In this document: positions 50,661-62,911 of the stretch, one piece after another
Numbering within the stretch: position 1 is the stretch's first letter
Layout: every line of letters starts with the position of its first letter
Origin: Polyodon spathula
Taxonomy: Eukaryota > Chordata > Actinopteri > Acipenseriformes > Polyodontidae
Reading direction: 5' to 3'
DNA length: 64,000 nt
Assembly: GCF_017654505.1 (NCBI RefSeq)
Contig: NW_024472105.1
Span: 1-64,000, forward strand
Position numbers and translations under genes: made by a program
Notes under the pieces: generated by a model
Seen by the model: the letters and a program-made list of their open reading frames with translations, nothing else
What the model was told of the DNA's origin: nothing
Databases searched by the model: none

Positions 50661-53034
50661 GGAGAGAAAGGTGGGGTCCGGAACGGAGGTATAACTAGAG
50701 GACTGTAGGTCTGGACTCCTATTGAGGACTGTAGGTCTGGACTCCTAGACTGTAAAATGACCATCAAACCTGATGCACAGAACAAGGACTGTTGGCCAGG
50801 ATTCACACGCTGTCTCTAAGGAAAGCTAATCCTGTGCTGATGTGGTTGAATAGACTGAATCCTGAGGTATGCAATTGTCACGCTCAGAGTGCTGGCTCTG
50901 AGGATTATAGCTGTGAATGTGCAGCCTGGTCCTAACACGGGATACAGCTGTGGGAGTTACAGGCTGGAGTTACAGTTAGAGATTCAGGTGGCGCACCTAC
51001 ATCCATTTGTACGAAAGGGATTCACACTCCTAACAGGTCACAATCCAATACTTGACAGACTCACCCAAAGCATTGCCTGCCAGGCTGGTATAGCTAGAGA
51101 CTGGTTCGGAACGTTTTATGTTTCTCATCTCCTAGATGTTTACTCTCTAACTGCTTCTTCTACACTTGCAGTCAATGCTATACGTGCTCTTTGGAATGGA
51201 CAGTCTGGACATCGGGCTTGTGGGGTTTTGGTGTAGACTAACATTCAGAACTTATCCAAAGGGAATGTTCTGGTCCATCTTAATGACCTTATTTTTAATT
51301 TTGTTATAGTTACAGTATAGTTGTATCTAATCGCGTAAGCTAGAGGAGTGGCCTCATTTAACTCTTACATTTATAAAACAGATGTGCTGATTTTTATTTC
51401 AAAGTTAGATGCAGGTGTTGAAATATTTCCTTTGCATGTGGATTTTGAGCCACTGGGGGGGTTTACTCACATTAATCATCAGTTAGTTTTAGTTCAGTTT
51501 TGTCAAAATGAAGCTTGTAATATTTCTTGCAATGGCTCAAACTGCTATGCGATGGGAGTCCTTATTTCCATCCACAGCGAGCAATACAGGCAGAACTGCC
51601 TGCTGGGTACCACACAGTTTCTGGTCTTTATTGCATTTACATATTTCTTTTAATTTTCAATATCTGTTACTAAAAAGATGAAAGTGAACATTGGCAATAG
51701 ACCTTTTTTTTTTTTAATGGATTTTCTAATTCATCTTAATCACAGTCCAAGCCTTGTTCCTCAATTTTCAGTCTGTTCTGAGACCAGGTGTTACACAGTT
51801 TCAGTAATTTGCAGTGAACACAGTCCAGGTACGTTCCTGTGTATGGTTTATAGAAAAATGTAGAATTCAGTTTGCAGGTGAATTTGAGGAATACTATTAA
51901 TGTACGGTTCTTTACCAGAACTGGTCATTTTGAGCAGTTTTCTTCTTGCTCAGATTACCAGCTTTTTCAATGAAGGTTGCTATGCTTGGTAAAATCTAAG
52001 ACATTTACTAAAACTGAGAGTACATTCTGAGCAAGTAAAATATACAGTAACAATGTCATGTTAATACTTCCTTAAAGCTTCACTTCTTTTGCTTTTGTTC
52101 AATGGTTTGTATCACATGCATGTGTTTCAGTACTCTTTGAAAAACACTGCAGCCTGACTTAACATTTTCTCAGTGTTGTATACACAGTGCTACCCTGTTA
52201 TAAAACGACCTGTTATAGTGTGGAATCTGTTATAACACTGTAAGATCCTGGCTCTCATTTCCCCTATAATGCAATTTGACTCGCAATTGTTAGGTGAATG
52301 TTCCAGATATACAGTACGAAGCATTGCAGACAGCAAAAAACAAAAACCTTTCTGTGTTAACACAGCAGCATTGTGGTTCCCTCTGAGCAACTAGACCAGC
52401 TATAACAATACCCCCATGACTCAAGCTGCCAGCCAGAACATCCTTATCCACATGGTCTACTGTTGCCACTGAGTTTCAATAATCTACTCCCAGCAAATTC
52501 ATGCTCTGGACTGACTTTTAAACAGTGTACATATTGGAACAGCACGCCTTTTTGAATGCATCTTTTTAAATAAGATATATGAAAAACTGTATAGAGTCTG
52601 GTTGAAGCATAAACTTGTAGAACTGAAATGTGTTACTCCTGTCCTAACAGTGACCAGAGAGAAGAAAAAAGCAGAGTAGACAAACGGGAACAGGGTCTGC
52701 AGCCTCCCACACTTCCTGGCTCAATTATTTGCCACTACAGTATGTTTTGTTGCAAACTCCTCTCTTCCAGGAAATGGGCTGAGATCCCCCTAACTCATTT
52801 TACTCAAGCAGCGAAAGTCAGGGATCCCTTTTTTGGAATCCACAATACTGCCTGGCTGCCCACAGACAGTCACTGTGCTGTCTTTGCAAACTCTGAATGC
52901 CTTGGAATGGTATGCAAGACCACAGTGAGTTCAGGGACAGTCCTGAAAGTGTGTTTGAGCATCTGACGGCTACCTATAAAAGCTTCTCTTTAACACTTTA
53001 TGATAATCCTGTCTATAGGATAGGCACATTTTTA

Positions 53035-53065
<31 letters not shown>

Positions 53066-54530
53066 GCAAAGTCAGTTATGGGTCAGTATCTCTGACCTTG
53101 CCATGGTCATCATAGGATTGTTGACCTTTTGAGTTGTTGTGTATTAGTTGTCAACTGTGAAAAAATTGAGCCTGAGCAAATTGCATTTTCTTACAGCAGC
53201 TTGACATAAAGAATGTGTATACAACATGTTTGTGTGTGTGTGTGTATATATATTTATATAGTGCCTTTTAACCCATGATAACTATTGTGTAAGGGATCTA
53301 TCAAAATCCTGTAAATGGAAACCAGCAATGGGACAGGTTCTTTAGTTTGGTGGCGTGCTTGTGTTATTTAGTTTAGTTCAGTTCAAGTTGACTTTTGGTA
53401 ATGACACACACTTTAAAGCTGTAGTTACATTGTTTTAATAGCGAGACTGAAATGACGCCCAGTTTACTAGCTTATCGTCAGAAAAAGCCCTGGTATCAAA
53501 AGTTTTCATTTAAAGTAAAAAAAACCCTAAATGGAATAAGTTGAATGTCTGCTGTATGCCTGCAGTGTGAACATTAACTGGAAAACATTCCAAAATTCAT
53601 GCCAGGCAATATTGCATCATGTTACTATGGTACTTTTTAATGTATATTTTACTATGTTTGTGTTTTCTACTTTTGTTACAATACCTTTTAAATTCAGAGA
53701 CAAAATATACATTAGTCTCATAATGTTGGCAAAGACAATCAGATGTTTTCCTGTAGGTGGGTAAATCCCATAGAGTAAGCATGTGGACGATAACGGGAAA
53801 TTCTTCTTCACTGCTTGTGTCCAACACGTGCATAGCATCACAATTCAAGGTAAAAGGCTATTAAGTGAACGGTGTTAAGTAATTCTTTTGTAACATTTTG
53901 TTATCATTGTCTAACTAAAAAGTGAATTAAACTGTGTCCATCTAAGTTCTCTGATTGCTTGTTTCACTGTCAAAAGTATTAGTACCTCAGTGATCTGCAT
54001 GCTAGACAATCATATAGAAAAGGATTTTCCCCCTTATTTAGGGACATGCACATCTGAAAATGAACAATAACAGTGAAGCATTGCACAGCCATCACTGCAC
54101 CCCTTTTTAGATGTACTCTGTCAAAAGGGAGTGGTCGTGTAACTGAGTGCTTTCTTTATAAGGACCCTGTACAGGCAAAAATACAGTTTTGTGAAAAATT
54201 ATTAAAAAAATAAAAAAATGATGTTCTATACCAAGGCATTACATTTACCAAGCAGTGGTCTGGAAGGCTTTGAATTTGTGTTTCGATGTGTTCATTGAAA
54301 CCAGGAAAACGGCTCTGTGTATTGTCTGACACGTGTATTTGTAAACTTTAACTTTACTTTAAAAGTATGTTTTGGGGCTGGCAAGGTTGCATTGTGTAGA
54401 AACAAATATCAAGACAAAAATATATTTTTATTTTTTATTGACATGCTCCTGTTGTCAGTCGGCTAACCTGTATCAAAATGTGTGTTTTAATATAGTTTTC
54501 TCAAGCAAATAAAGTAGCATTCGGTCTTGA
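50661..54530 (+). other. eya3: eya3 3' untranslated region
   Basis: Non-coding sequence after the TAA stop. A 26-bp unit containing GGACTGTAGGTCTGGACTCC is doubled at about 50698-50748, and a T homopolymer lies at about 53035-53062. A well-formed AATAAA (54508-54513, in CAAGCAAATAAAGTAGC) is the best candidate polyadenylation signal. Human EYA3 also has a long 3' UTR. Confidence 0.55.
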
Positions 54531-54607
54531 TCAATGCACACTGAAAGGAAATGATGGCTTCCATTGCAGTGTTTGTACTCCTTGGATACAGTTATGGAGT
54601 GCATGTG

Positions 54608-54622
54608 CTCCCTCTAGTGTCC
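54608..54622 (-). promoter_or_regulatory. CTCF-like site (reverse)
   Basis: The minus strand reads ACACTAGAGGGAGC, matching 12 of 14 positions of the CTCF consensus. It lies about 100 bp beyond the proposed eya3 polyadenylation signal. Confidence 0.35.
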
Positions 54623-56220
54623 TACATGTTTAAAGACTTGATCATCAAGCAATTGTAAATGGAGTGATATAAAGGTTGACTAATATTCCAGCTGTCTGCC
54701 AAGCCAGTTTCCCTCCAGTGTGCAGCCTGTATGTGAACCTCATAGATGGCTTTATCACTCTGGATACCAGCATGAATACCTTATTGACACTAAAGATTTC
54801 TTTTTGGAAACCTCGCTGTTGTACAGTGGTATAGCACTGTACATTCTCTAATATACATTGCGTCTTCTAGACAACAAATATGGGATTAATATATTAAGAA
54901 TGTAACACTGCAGCAGTTCATTCTCAGAATTGGGAATTAACACATCGAAGGAAGGCAGGTAGCATTGATTCAAAAGACAATGCATCATTCTGCTGCACAC
55001 AATTAAAAACTAAACCGTTTCTGCTGTGCATCAGTCCTGTGGCTTTGTGTCTTACATATTTTTAGCACATGTGTTTATTTGCCTCCCATGGTATACCAAT
55101 ATACAACCAAAATGAAACAAAACATAATGATAAGCTGTAATACGTTTTGATGAATAGGATTCACCTTGAACCGACAAATAATTACACACTCAATGGCCTC
55201 CACGTGGAGAATTATTTTTCTTTTTCAGTTTATAAAAGTAGAATGTATTGCGTTTAGTGTGTGTGTGATTTTAGCTGTTGCTACACATATAGGAAGACTG
55301 TTGATGCTTCATCTCATTTCTTTTAGCAAGGAGTGAAATTAACAGAAGCCTCATAGCCTGTGTACTGACCTTGCTATGGGAAGTCCACTTTGTCTAAGTA
55401 TGCTTTAAAGGAGAAGGTGCTGATTTCATTTTTTATATGAATGCACACATGGCTATAATGTCAGCAGTTGAAGGAAACTCTGCTGCAACCCCACGCTGTT
55501 AAACACATTTCCCCTAAATGATAAAACCCGACCTTCTAAATGGTGTGTAAGATTTCAGCAGTCCAGTGTGGGCTACCAGGCACTTTGTTTCTTTCTACCC
55601 TTGCTTCAGAAAACTCCTGTGTTGTACAGTTTTTATTTATTTTTATTACTTTCAAAAAGTTTTGTCTCCATTTTTGTAACTTCTACATTAAAATCTAAAT
55701 ATGATCTCTTGCACCTCATTTTGTTTTTGGTATTTATTTTTTGTTGTTTGTTTTGTTAAATTGTATTGCATTTGGTTCTTTCCTGCCTGTCTGCCATCCT
55801 GGTTTAAGCAGTTTGATTCCTTCATCGTAACCTCTAGTGCTCTACAATGTAAATGAGTCTTCACATGCGACCCTGGGAAGAACTGCAAGCAAAAACTTTT
55901 TTTTGCTTCCCTGTTAATCCAGTTAAGTGTCAACAAAAAGACACACCCTTCTGTACATTTTGTTAGGGTGGTTTCAGCTGAAGGTATACATGTTTCCTTA
56001 AAACAGTTAAAGAATGAATGAGAGAAACTCCTTCAGTGCTTTTGTCTTCAATGTGAATGCTTATATGGAATGAGAATGTGACATACAGGGGACACTACAT
56101 TAGAGGCCACGTTGTGAAGTTTATTGGATGGGTTAATGCACTAGCCTTTCTGTTTTGAGAGACTGGACTAGAATCTGTTTGGAGGTCTCAACTTGTTCCT
56201 CGGTTGCAGCAGGAAATGGA

Positions 56221-56512
56221 GAGCGAACCCCTGTGTCTTCTGCATTTCATTCCAAATGAGCTCTCACTTACTTAACCTGTAATTGAAGTAATAATTAGCT
56301 TAATTAGGCCTTTTTAATTCTCAGCTCCTAAAAAGTTGCAGATTTCAAGTAATTTATAATATATTATTGTTTAGTTGAAATCTGCATTTTTTTAGGGGCT
56401 GATAACAATTAAAAATGCCTAATTAAGCTACTTATTATTTCAATTAAGGGTTTAGTTAAGTAATTGAGAGCTTAGTCCGAATGAAAACCAGAAGACATGG
56501 GTTCCCCGAGAG
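56221..56512. mobile_element. Long imperfect hairpin (foldback element)
   Basis: The left arm (about 56221-56350) and right arm (about 56378-56512) are inverted copies. GCTTAATTAGGCCTTTTTAA mirrors TTAAAAATGCCTAATTAAGC, GTTGCAGATTTCAA mirrors TTGAAATCTGC, and TGTCTTCTG mirrors CAGAAGACA. The central loop is about 27 bp. It sits between the convergent 3' ends of eya3 and xkr8, about 190 bp past the xkr8 stop, and could be in its 3' UTR. Confidence 0.7.
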
Positions 56513-56699
56513 CGGGGTCAAAACCCGTTGCCCTATCAGGGCAGGGGAACCTACTGTGTATGTGTCGCTGCTTTGTGGATAAGTAGAGAGGACTTCAAAC
56601 TCCAGTGCTGCCAGTACACTTTTCATGAGCACTAAAATCCATCACATAGGGTAACCCTTGATGCAGTCCAAACCAGGTCATATACTACCTGGCATAGTG

Positions 56700-59600
56700 T
56701 TAAAGGTTGACCATTTCAATCTCATTCAGGTTTAAATTACGTGGTGTAGATGCAGAAGAGTAAAAGTTATTGGCGAGGGTCCTCATGCGCTTGTTGACCA
56801 CAACTGCAGAGGGATAAACAGTGGGTCCAGACCGAAAATCGACATCTCTATCAACACTATTGCTCGATTCTGAGAGGAAAAGACAACGCATCTGTAAATT
56901 ACTTTCCTCTGTTTCTGGCAGGGGCTGCCAGATTTTAGGATGGAAGAGCTTGTAGTATGTGACTTTGAGCAGTAACCCCAACAGGTAGGAGGCGAGCAGA
57001 GCTAGGAGCAGAGGCAGCACGTAGTGGTCTGTCACAAGGGGGACCCTGTACCAGTACCACGTCCCCAGGAGAATGCCGCTGTCCGCTGCCATGAAGGTGT
57101 GATAGATGAGGCTCCTCCCCATTGTCCTGCCCTCTGCCACGTTGAACCAGCTGAAGTACCAGATGAGGGCCACCATGGCGCGATAGAGCCACTCTCCCGG
57201 ACCGCTTTCCATGAAGTCAGTGTGCTGGGCCCAGGCCCAGAGGAGCAGGGCTGCCCACAGCAGCAGGAAGTGCAGTCCGATGTACGGGGGGAAGATGGAG
57301 GTGAAGAGGGCCACAGCGCCCACACGCGGAGCGATCAGCAGCAGGTTCCACAGGAAGTAGACGACGGAGGAGCTGTAGCCCAGTTTGTTTTTTTCTGGCA
57401 CGAAGGAGCGCATCGAGCGGTGGTAGTCGACAACCGATCCAGTGATGGCAAAGAGACAGAGAGCGATCTTGACACCTGAAACAGAAAATGGGCACACTGG
57501 TCTCTTGGGTCTCAAGCTGTAAAGTGATCACTGGGCGCACAAGTTCATTAGGTGGGCCACATTCATTGCTTTGAACGGTTTAAATAAAACACACAGTACT
57601 GTCTTTTTTTAGCTATTAAAAGCATATATCTATTGTCAAATGTTCTTTGTAATCAGTGGGTCTGACTGTGAACATGTTACTGTCAAACATGTTTCGTTGA
57701 GCAGTCTTATGGTCACTGGTATTGTTTGATAAACCCTGCATATTTTCTCAATACATTGTTATTTTTAAACTAAGCTTTTACAAATGTGTAATGTGAAAGA
57801 AGAAATCTGAAACTTATCAATCCATTATCTGTAACCGCTTAATCCTATAGAGCAGGGGTCTCCAACCCTGGTCCTGGAAAGCCCCTATCCAGCAGGCTTT
57901 ATAGGTGACTTTATATCATCAGCTAACGATCTGGACTGTTAATCTTGACTAATTAAGCCAATAATTGGTTCAATTAAGTAACAGAGATTGGTTGAAACGA
58001 AAACCGGCAGCCACAGTAACTCTCCAGGACCAGGGTTGGAGACCCCTGTTATAGAGAGTTGCGGTTAGCCAGAGACTAACCCGGCAGACACAAGACTACA
58101 CCCTGGACAGGACGCCAGTCCATCGCAGGGCAACCAAGGGACAATTTCGAGAGGCCAATCCACCAAGCCAGCATGTCTTTGGACTGTGGGAGGAAACGAG
58201 AAAACCCACGTGGAGAACATGCAAACTCCACACAGACAGACTGGAAGGCTGAGGCTGGAATCGAACCCAGGACCTTGTAGCTGTGAGGCAGCAGCGCTGA
58301 CCACCATTCCACTATGCCACCCTACTGAAACTTATGAATAGTTCATTACCCAATGTTTTTCTACATATTTTTAGCTGCTACAGACATGTGAGATGCCAAC
58401 AGTCTTTTTCTGAATACAAGTACTTACACAGGAAGTTTTCTGCCTTGTTGTTCTGGATGACGATATAGACCATGAGGGTGAGCTGAGGAGTGCTTTCAGC
58501 GAAAGTTTCAAACAGTCGCAGCATGCTCAGGTCACATGTTCGGTAAATGGCGTGTCCTGATTGGTCACCCTTGAGAGCCATACTCCCCAGCTCTATGGCG
58601 ACAATGTACCTGTACACGCACAAGCAATATTATAGGCAAATATTGTTGATAGTGATGTTTGCAGTCCGATTGAGTGCACTTGTTCAGGACATTCTTTATA
58701 ACTGTAAACATGCAAACATATTTTCTAAGGACAGTCTGAAAACAGGCCCTTATGTATTTCACTGTGTACACTGCATGTTTAAAAAAATTGTTGAATCGCA
58801 ACATAGGCAGCTGCCTATAACACCAGACTTGAACTCTAGTAATTTGAAACCTTGGCCGTTAATTATGGCTTCTGCAAAATGACTGACTCAGTAAATTAGT
58901 TGTATGAGAGGCAAGATAAATCTGTTTACAAAAGGCAGAAGTAGCCATGTATTTGAATATAATTCAAAGAGAACCTGAACACAGAGCAATCCAAAAATCC
59001 ACCTAAAAGTTCCTCTGCCTGTCCTGCTCATGTAATTAAATACAGTGAACCGGGTCTGTGTGTTCACTGTATTTAATTACAGGCTTCATTATGTCAATAA
59101 GAATGAACTACTTGATTGTAAGAAAAGGGAAGAGAGGGTTACGAGAGTACCATTATTAATAACATATTCTAAGTTATTACCCAACACTTCAAAAGTTGTT
59201 AGGAAGCATTCATATATACTTCATAATTCAGAAAATAATTTTACAATATTTCTGAAAGCACCTATCATAGCTTTTAGAAGGGGTGTAAATTTGGCTGGCA
59301 TTTTAGTCCACAGTAAACATAAAGGGATCAGATACATTAAGGGCCATTGCAACCTGTAAAAGCACACGTAAAGTGGGAAAATATATTGCAACTAAAACAT
59401 CTGTCATGCAAGGACAGCAACCTTGTATATTTTACATAAAATGTAATAAAGTATGTTGGAGAGACAGGTATATCACTATATAAAAGAAGAAATAAGAAAA
59501 ATGAATGAACCAATAGTTCAGCACCTTACAAGAAACAGACACCTCATGGATGACGTAAAGTTTGTGGTTTTAGAAAAAATAAAAATAGATAATATACAGT

Positions 59601-60306
59601 ATAGAAGAATACAAGAAAATAACTGGATAAATAAAGTAGATACCATGATGCCTGGAGATCTACATAGAAAGGAAGATTAGATTAGCTAAGAGTAGATTAA
59701 TGACATCACAAAGACATTTGATTTAAAGAGAAATAAACGTGTGGTTACCATGGCATCAAAAGCCTGTAAATACCTCCACTGTTCATTTCAAACACCCTTC
59801 CCCTTGACAAAGACGTGTTAAACATACCGAAACACTGGGAAGTTGGCTCTTTGCGTGACCGTGTTAGGCAGCGTTATGGCAGTGGGTTTGTTTATTAATT
59901 CTCAAATTAAGATTGTATTTGGATAATACGTGTCAGTGATTTAATGAGAACGTCAGGGTGAGTCGTTACAGTTGAGAACTCGAATGAACCATACACACCT
60001 CAGCGGAAGACCCAGCTGGACTATGTGAAAAACAAATCCATATTTTACCATCCATCCTTCAGTCCTTGTCTCTGGTTTGAAGCCTGGCTCCAGCGTGTCG
60101 TTGTTAAACCAGATCCAGCTGAAAATATGCACCAAAATAGAGGAGAGAAAAATCAGGGACAGCTGGAGCCCAAGCCAGTGATAGTCCCCGTCCAAATAAA
60201 ACTCGCCTGCAGACCAGATATCTGCTCCCAGGTCGAAGAAGAAACTGCCCACTCCAAAAAGAGTCATGAAGAAATCCACACAGGAATATTTAAAATGGGC
60301 TTCCAT
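56700..60306 (-). CDS. xkr8: XK-related protein 8 (Xkr8) copy 1, complete
   Basis: Multi-pass plasma-membrane lipid scramblase family; mammalian XKR8 exposes phosphatidylserine after caspase cleavage, with basigin or neuroplastin as partner. Exons, in reading order: 59999-60306, 58428-58609, 56700-57475. All have good donors (GTGTGT, GTAAGT) and acceptors (ACAG, TTCAG) and join in phase to 421 aa (human 395). Exon 1 holds FFFDLGADIWSAGEF, exon 2 LRLFETFAESTPQLTLMVYI, exon 3 WYFSWFNVAEGRTMGRSLIY; all align with human XKR8. The three-exon layout and tail-to-tail position with eya3 support the name. Past HPKIWQP the tail is longer than in copy 2 and lacks a DxxD motif at the caspase-site position; VDRDVD lies further on. 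A tract of exon 3 is nearly identical to copy 2. Confidence 0.94.
57818..58324 (-). mobile_element. V-SINE-like retroposon, split by a hAT MITE
   Basis: On the minus strand it starts with GGTGGCATAGTGGAATGGTG and a CTGCTGCCTCACAGC block, then the conserved vertebrate SINE core (GTTTGCATGTTCTCC and TTTCCTCCCACAGTCCAAA), then GGACTGGCGTCCTGTCCAGGG. It ends past an ATGGATT-type tail at 57818. A perfect 11-bp target-site duplication, CTGAAACTTAT, flanks it (57807-57817 and 58325-58335). It lies in intron 2 of xkr8 copy 1. Confidence 0.85.
57853..58048. mobile_element. hAT-type MITE nested in the retroposon
   Basis: A 196-bp element with near-perfect inverted termini: CAGGGGTCTCCAACCCTGG at the left and its complement at the right, each about 26 bp. 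It is flanked by an 8-bp duplication (CTATAGAG at 57845-57852, TTATAGAG at 58049-58056, one mismatch), as expected for hAT transposition. No coding capacity. Confidence 0.85.
59031..59081. repeat. Perfect 20-bp inverted repeat
   Basis: TGTAATTAAATACAGTGAAC at 59031-59050 is exactly complementary to 59062-59081, separated by 11 bases. It lies at the left border of the Penelope-like remnant. Confidence 0.9.
59082..59880 (+). mobile_element. Penelope-like retroelement, 3' remnant
   Basis: Open frames at about 59045-59359 and 59453-59680 encode the C-terminal end of a Penelope-like element. First comes the end of the reverse-transcriptase region (AFRRGVNLAGILVHS). After a frameshift near 59452 comes a GIY-YIG endonuclease-like segment: a YVGETG-type motif, then EPIVQHLTRNRH and NNWINKVDTMMPGDL. 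A non-coding tail with CTTGACAAAGACGTG and CCGAAACACTGGG resembles the 3' ends of this class. Frameshifts and stops make it dead. It lies antisense in intron 1 of xkr8 copy 1. Superfamily confidence is good; the clade is not assigned. Confidence 0.7.
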
Positions 60307-62911
60307 TGTGCCTGGGTCCTTTTGTTTCCTAATCCCGCTCTCTTCTGACCCGGTCTATCAAACAGTGTTACAAAGCACCAGTTATTAAAACGTCTTTGGT
60401 TCATTTCTCCCTTTTGAATATTGTCATTTTGTACTTTGTACTTTTGAAACTAAAAGTGAAAGTGCAATGGCTGTATATGTATTTCTAAGAAAGGGTTGGA
60501 CTTGTCAGTGCTATTCCAGATAACGAAAGAGGTTTCAGCTTAGTACAGTGGGTTAAAAACTTTTAATTTATCAACAGTGGTCAGACAGACAGACATCACA
60601 TAAACACATAGAAAACTCCTTGTCCTGTTGTGACTAGATGAATTATATAATGCATTGTAATCACACGGGTATATGTAGGCTGTTCGAAACATTTGTGCTG
60701 TATTTTTTGGTATAATCTGTTTTAGTGTATATAATTTTGCATGCTGTCCTTTTTGCCATGTATTTCTGTGTTTAGTGTCTATACTAACTACTTGCAAGCA
60801 CACTGACTCATATGCCATGAGAGTGCCTCAAGCCTGACCTGAACTCCCCATCCAGTCCTAGGTCTCTCTCTAGCTGAGACTTACAAAATGTGTTAGGATC
60901 ACTTACTAGGCACTGACCAGCCCAAACAGGCAATATCTACATCAACCTCTGCTGTTTGGTTCAGTGTCTGACAGTCACTGGAGCTGTGGTCTGCTGTGGA
61001 GAGTTAGACTTAACTTAATATAAAAATAATCTACATATTTAATGTTACTGTGTCTAATAATCTTTGCAAAGAATATTGTGTTATTGAATGATTTTAATGC
61101 CAACACCTGCTTTTTTTAGAAATACTAAAAGAAACCTTATAAACTCCTGGACAAAGGTTAGCTAAAGTACACTTGCATGAGGAAGTGTCGTTTTAATTCC
61201 GCAATAATCTGCTTTTTGTGGAGTGACAGTGCGGTAAAATGAAGAAGTACTGGTATATCATTCTGTATTTTGGTATTGCATGTTGTTTAAGGCCTGTATT
61301 GTTAGCACTCTTGAAATCCTTCATCTTTTCCTTGCTGATCCCCTTCAGTCACTGTGTGTATGACTGTACCATGTTAGGGTTCCTGGCCATGCTGTACTTT
61401 TACAATGTGTTTCAAAAAATGTAAATGAAGTATAAGCTATTGGATAAAGAACAACTTACTAATTCTTCTAAGGTTCTCTGAATACGGCCAGCAGGCCACC
61501 TGCAATCTTCAATCAGCTCCCACCTGTCCTCCCTCGGGCACTGAATAATATCTCTGTAGTAAACACAAACTCACCTGCACAGCTGAGCATGTTAGAGCTG
61601 TGAATCAGGGGCACTGGGCAGCTTGATATATCAGCACACTATAATTCAGAAAGGGAGGTGCACTAAAATACCTGAGCGTTACATGAGTCTCATCCAATGA
61701 AGAAATAAAAAAAGATGCATAGATTTTCCCAAAGAAATAGCAAGGAAATGCAAAGTAAAAAGTGTATGTTTTATTAACACTGCACTGTGACACGTCAAGT
61801 ACAAAAGCTATATAGGCCATTTACGTTTAGCATTATTAAAATGTGTTTCAAAATCTAGCACATCTTTAAATACAACAGTTATAACACACAAAACATTCAA
61901 GAAAAGGTCCATCAATAAATACTGTATGTGTGTGTTTCACACCTGTGTGTGTAATAACATTAAACTTTTTGAGAAGTTCAGATTTTGACCATTTTTACCA
62001 GGAAGCTTCAGGGAACCCCAATTATGAATTTGCTGAAATTTTTCAGTAAGACACTATGTTTACAAGTGAATATTATCTTCTTCGTTCCTGTTAAATAGTC
62101 AATGTAAAGAAACGTATTTCTTTTAACTGTTCAGTTAATTTATACATGCATGAAACCTTCAAGTGTTTGTCATAACAGACTCGAGTGTTTGATAACCATG
62201 ACAGACCTTCTTTCAAAGTGCTTTCACAACTGTCCTAGCGAAGCAAGCTTACAGAGTTAATTAGCAGGCAACTTCAAATCCGAAACATGTGTTCAACTGT
62301 ACAGCAAACCACGCTGTTCAAGGCATGGCCATTGCTCTGAAGGGCACTGAGTCAATCCTTCCTTTGTTTGACCTTTCTGGCTCCCTAACCCTTTTCTATT
62401 TCCCAGCATGCACCTCCTGCTTCCTGTTCTTCCTCCCACTCTCTCCGTTCCCGTTGTGATTTATCCACCAGCGCGCCCTTCCCCTTTATCGATTTTTCCG
62501 GGGGGAGGGGAGGGTTTTGCCAGGACAGTAGTAATGGATCAAGACCAAATTTTTTTCTTCTTTTTTTAATTAAGAATTCTCTATAAATATAGCTGGACCA
62601 TCACATTGTTGTATAATTTATATATACCCTATAATAAATATTTTATGAAGAATTGTTTTAGACCGTCTGGGGCATTTTAAAACTAAATTCCAAACAGTAC
62701 TGTGGACTATAGTGTAACACAATAAATCTCTGGAAACAAAAACATCTGAATAATTTTAAGATCAGCAGTAGTTTTCATAATAGTAACAGCAGCGTCCAAG
62801 GCTAAATGTAGTTTAATACAGCTACCCTTAAGCCACACAAATCCAATCCAGATTCACTTATGTTGTGATCACTACACCATTAGTGTAATGCTGTGATACC
62901 CCAACCTGCCA
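60307..62911. other. Spacer between the two xkr8 genes
   Basis: Should contain the promoter of copy 1 (just above 60306) and the 3' UTR of copy 2 (just below 62912). No other gene is recognised. A 61-codon hydrophobic open frame at 61239-61424 has no support. A CT-rich segment lies at about 62400-62520. Confidence 0.5.

Noticed and set aside
50889..51236. 115-codon open frame downstream of eya3
   Set aside because: Lies in the long 3' UTR, has no recognisable domain and no promoter or splice evidence.
57024..57479. 151-codon plus-strand frame antisense to the xkr8 last exon, with a longer copy at 63194
   Set aside because: A shadow frame of a high-GC coding exon. It is conserved between copies only because the conversion tract is nearly identical.
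58065..58312. Minus-strand frames of about 80 codons in xkr8 intron 2
   Set aside because: They are translations of the V-SINE-like retroposon, which is non-coding.
61239..61424. 61-aa hydrophobic plus-strand frame between the xkr8 genes
   Set aside because: Short, AT-rich, without supporting motif or conservation evidence.
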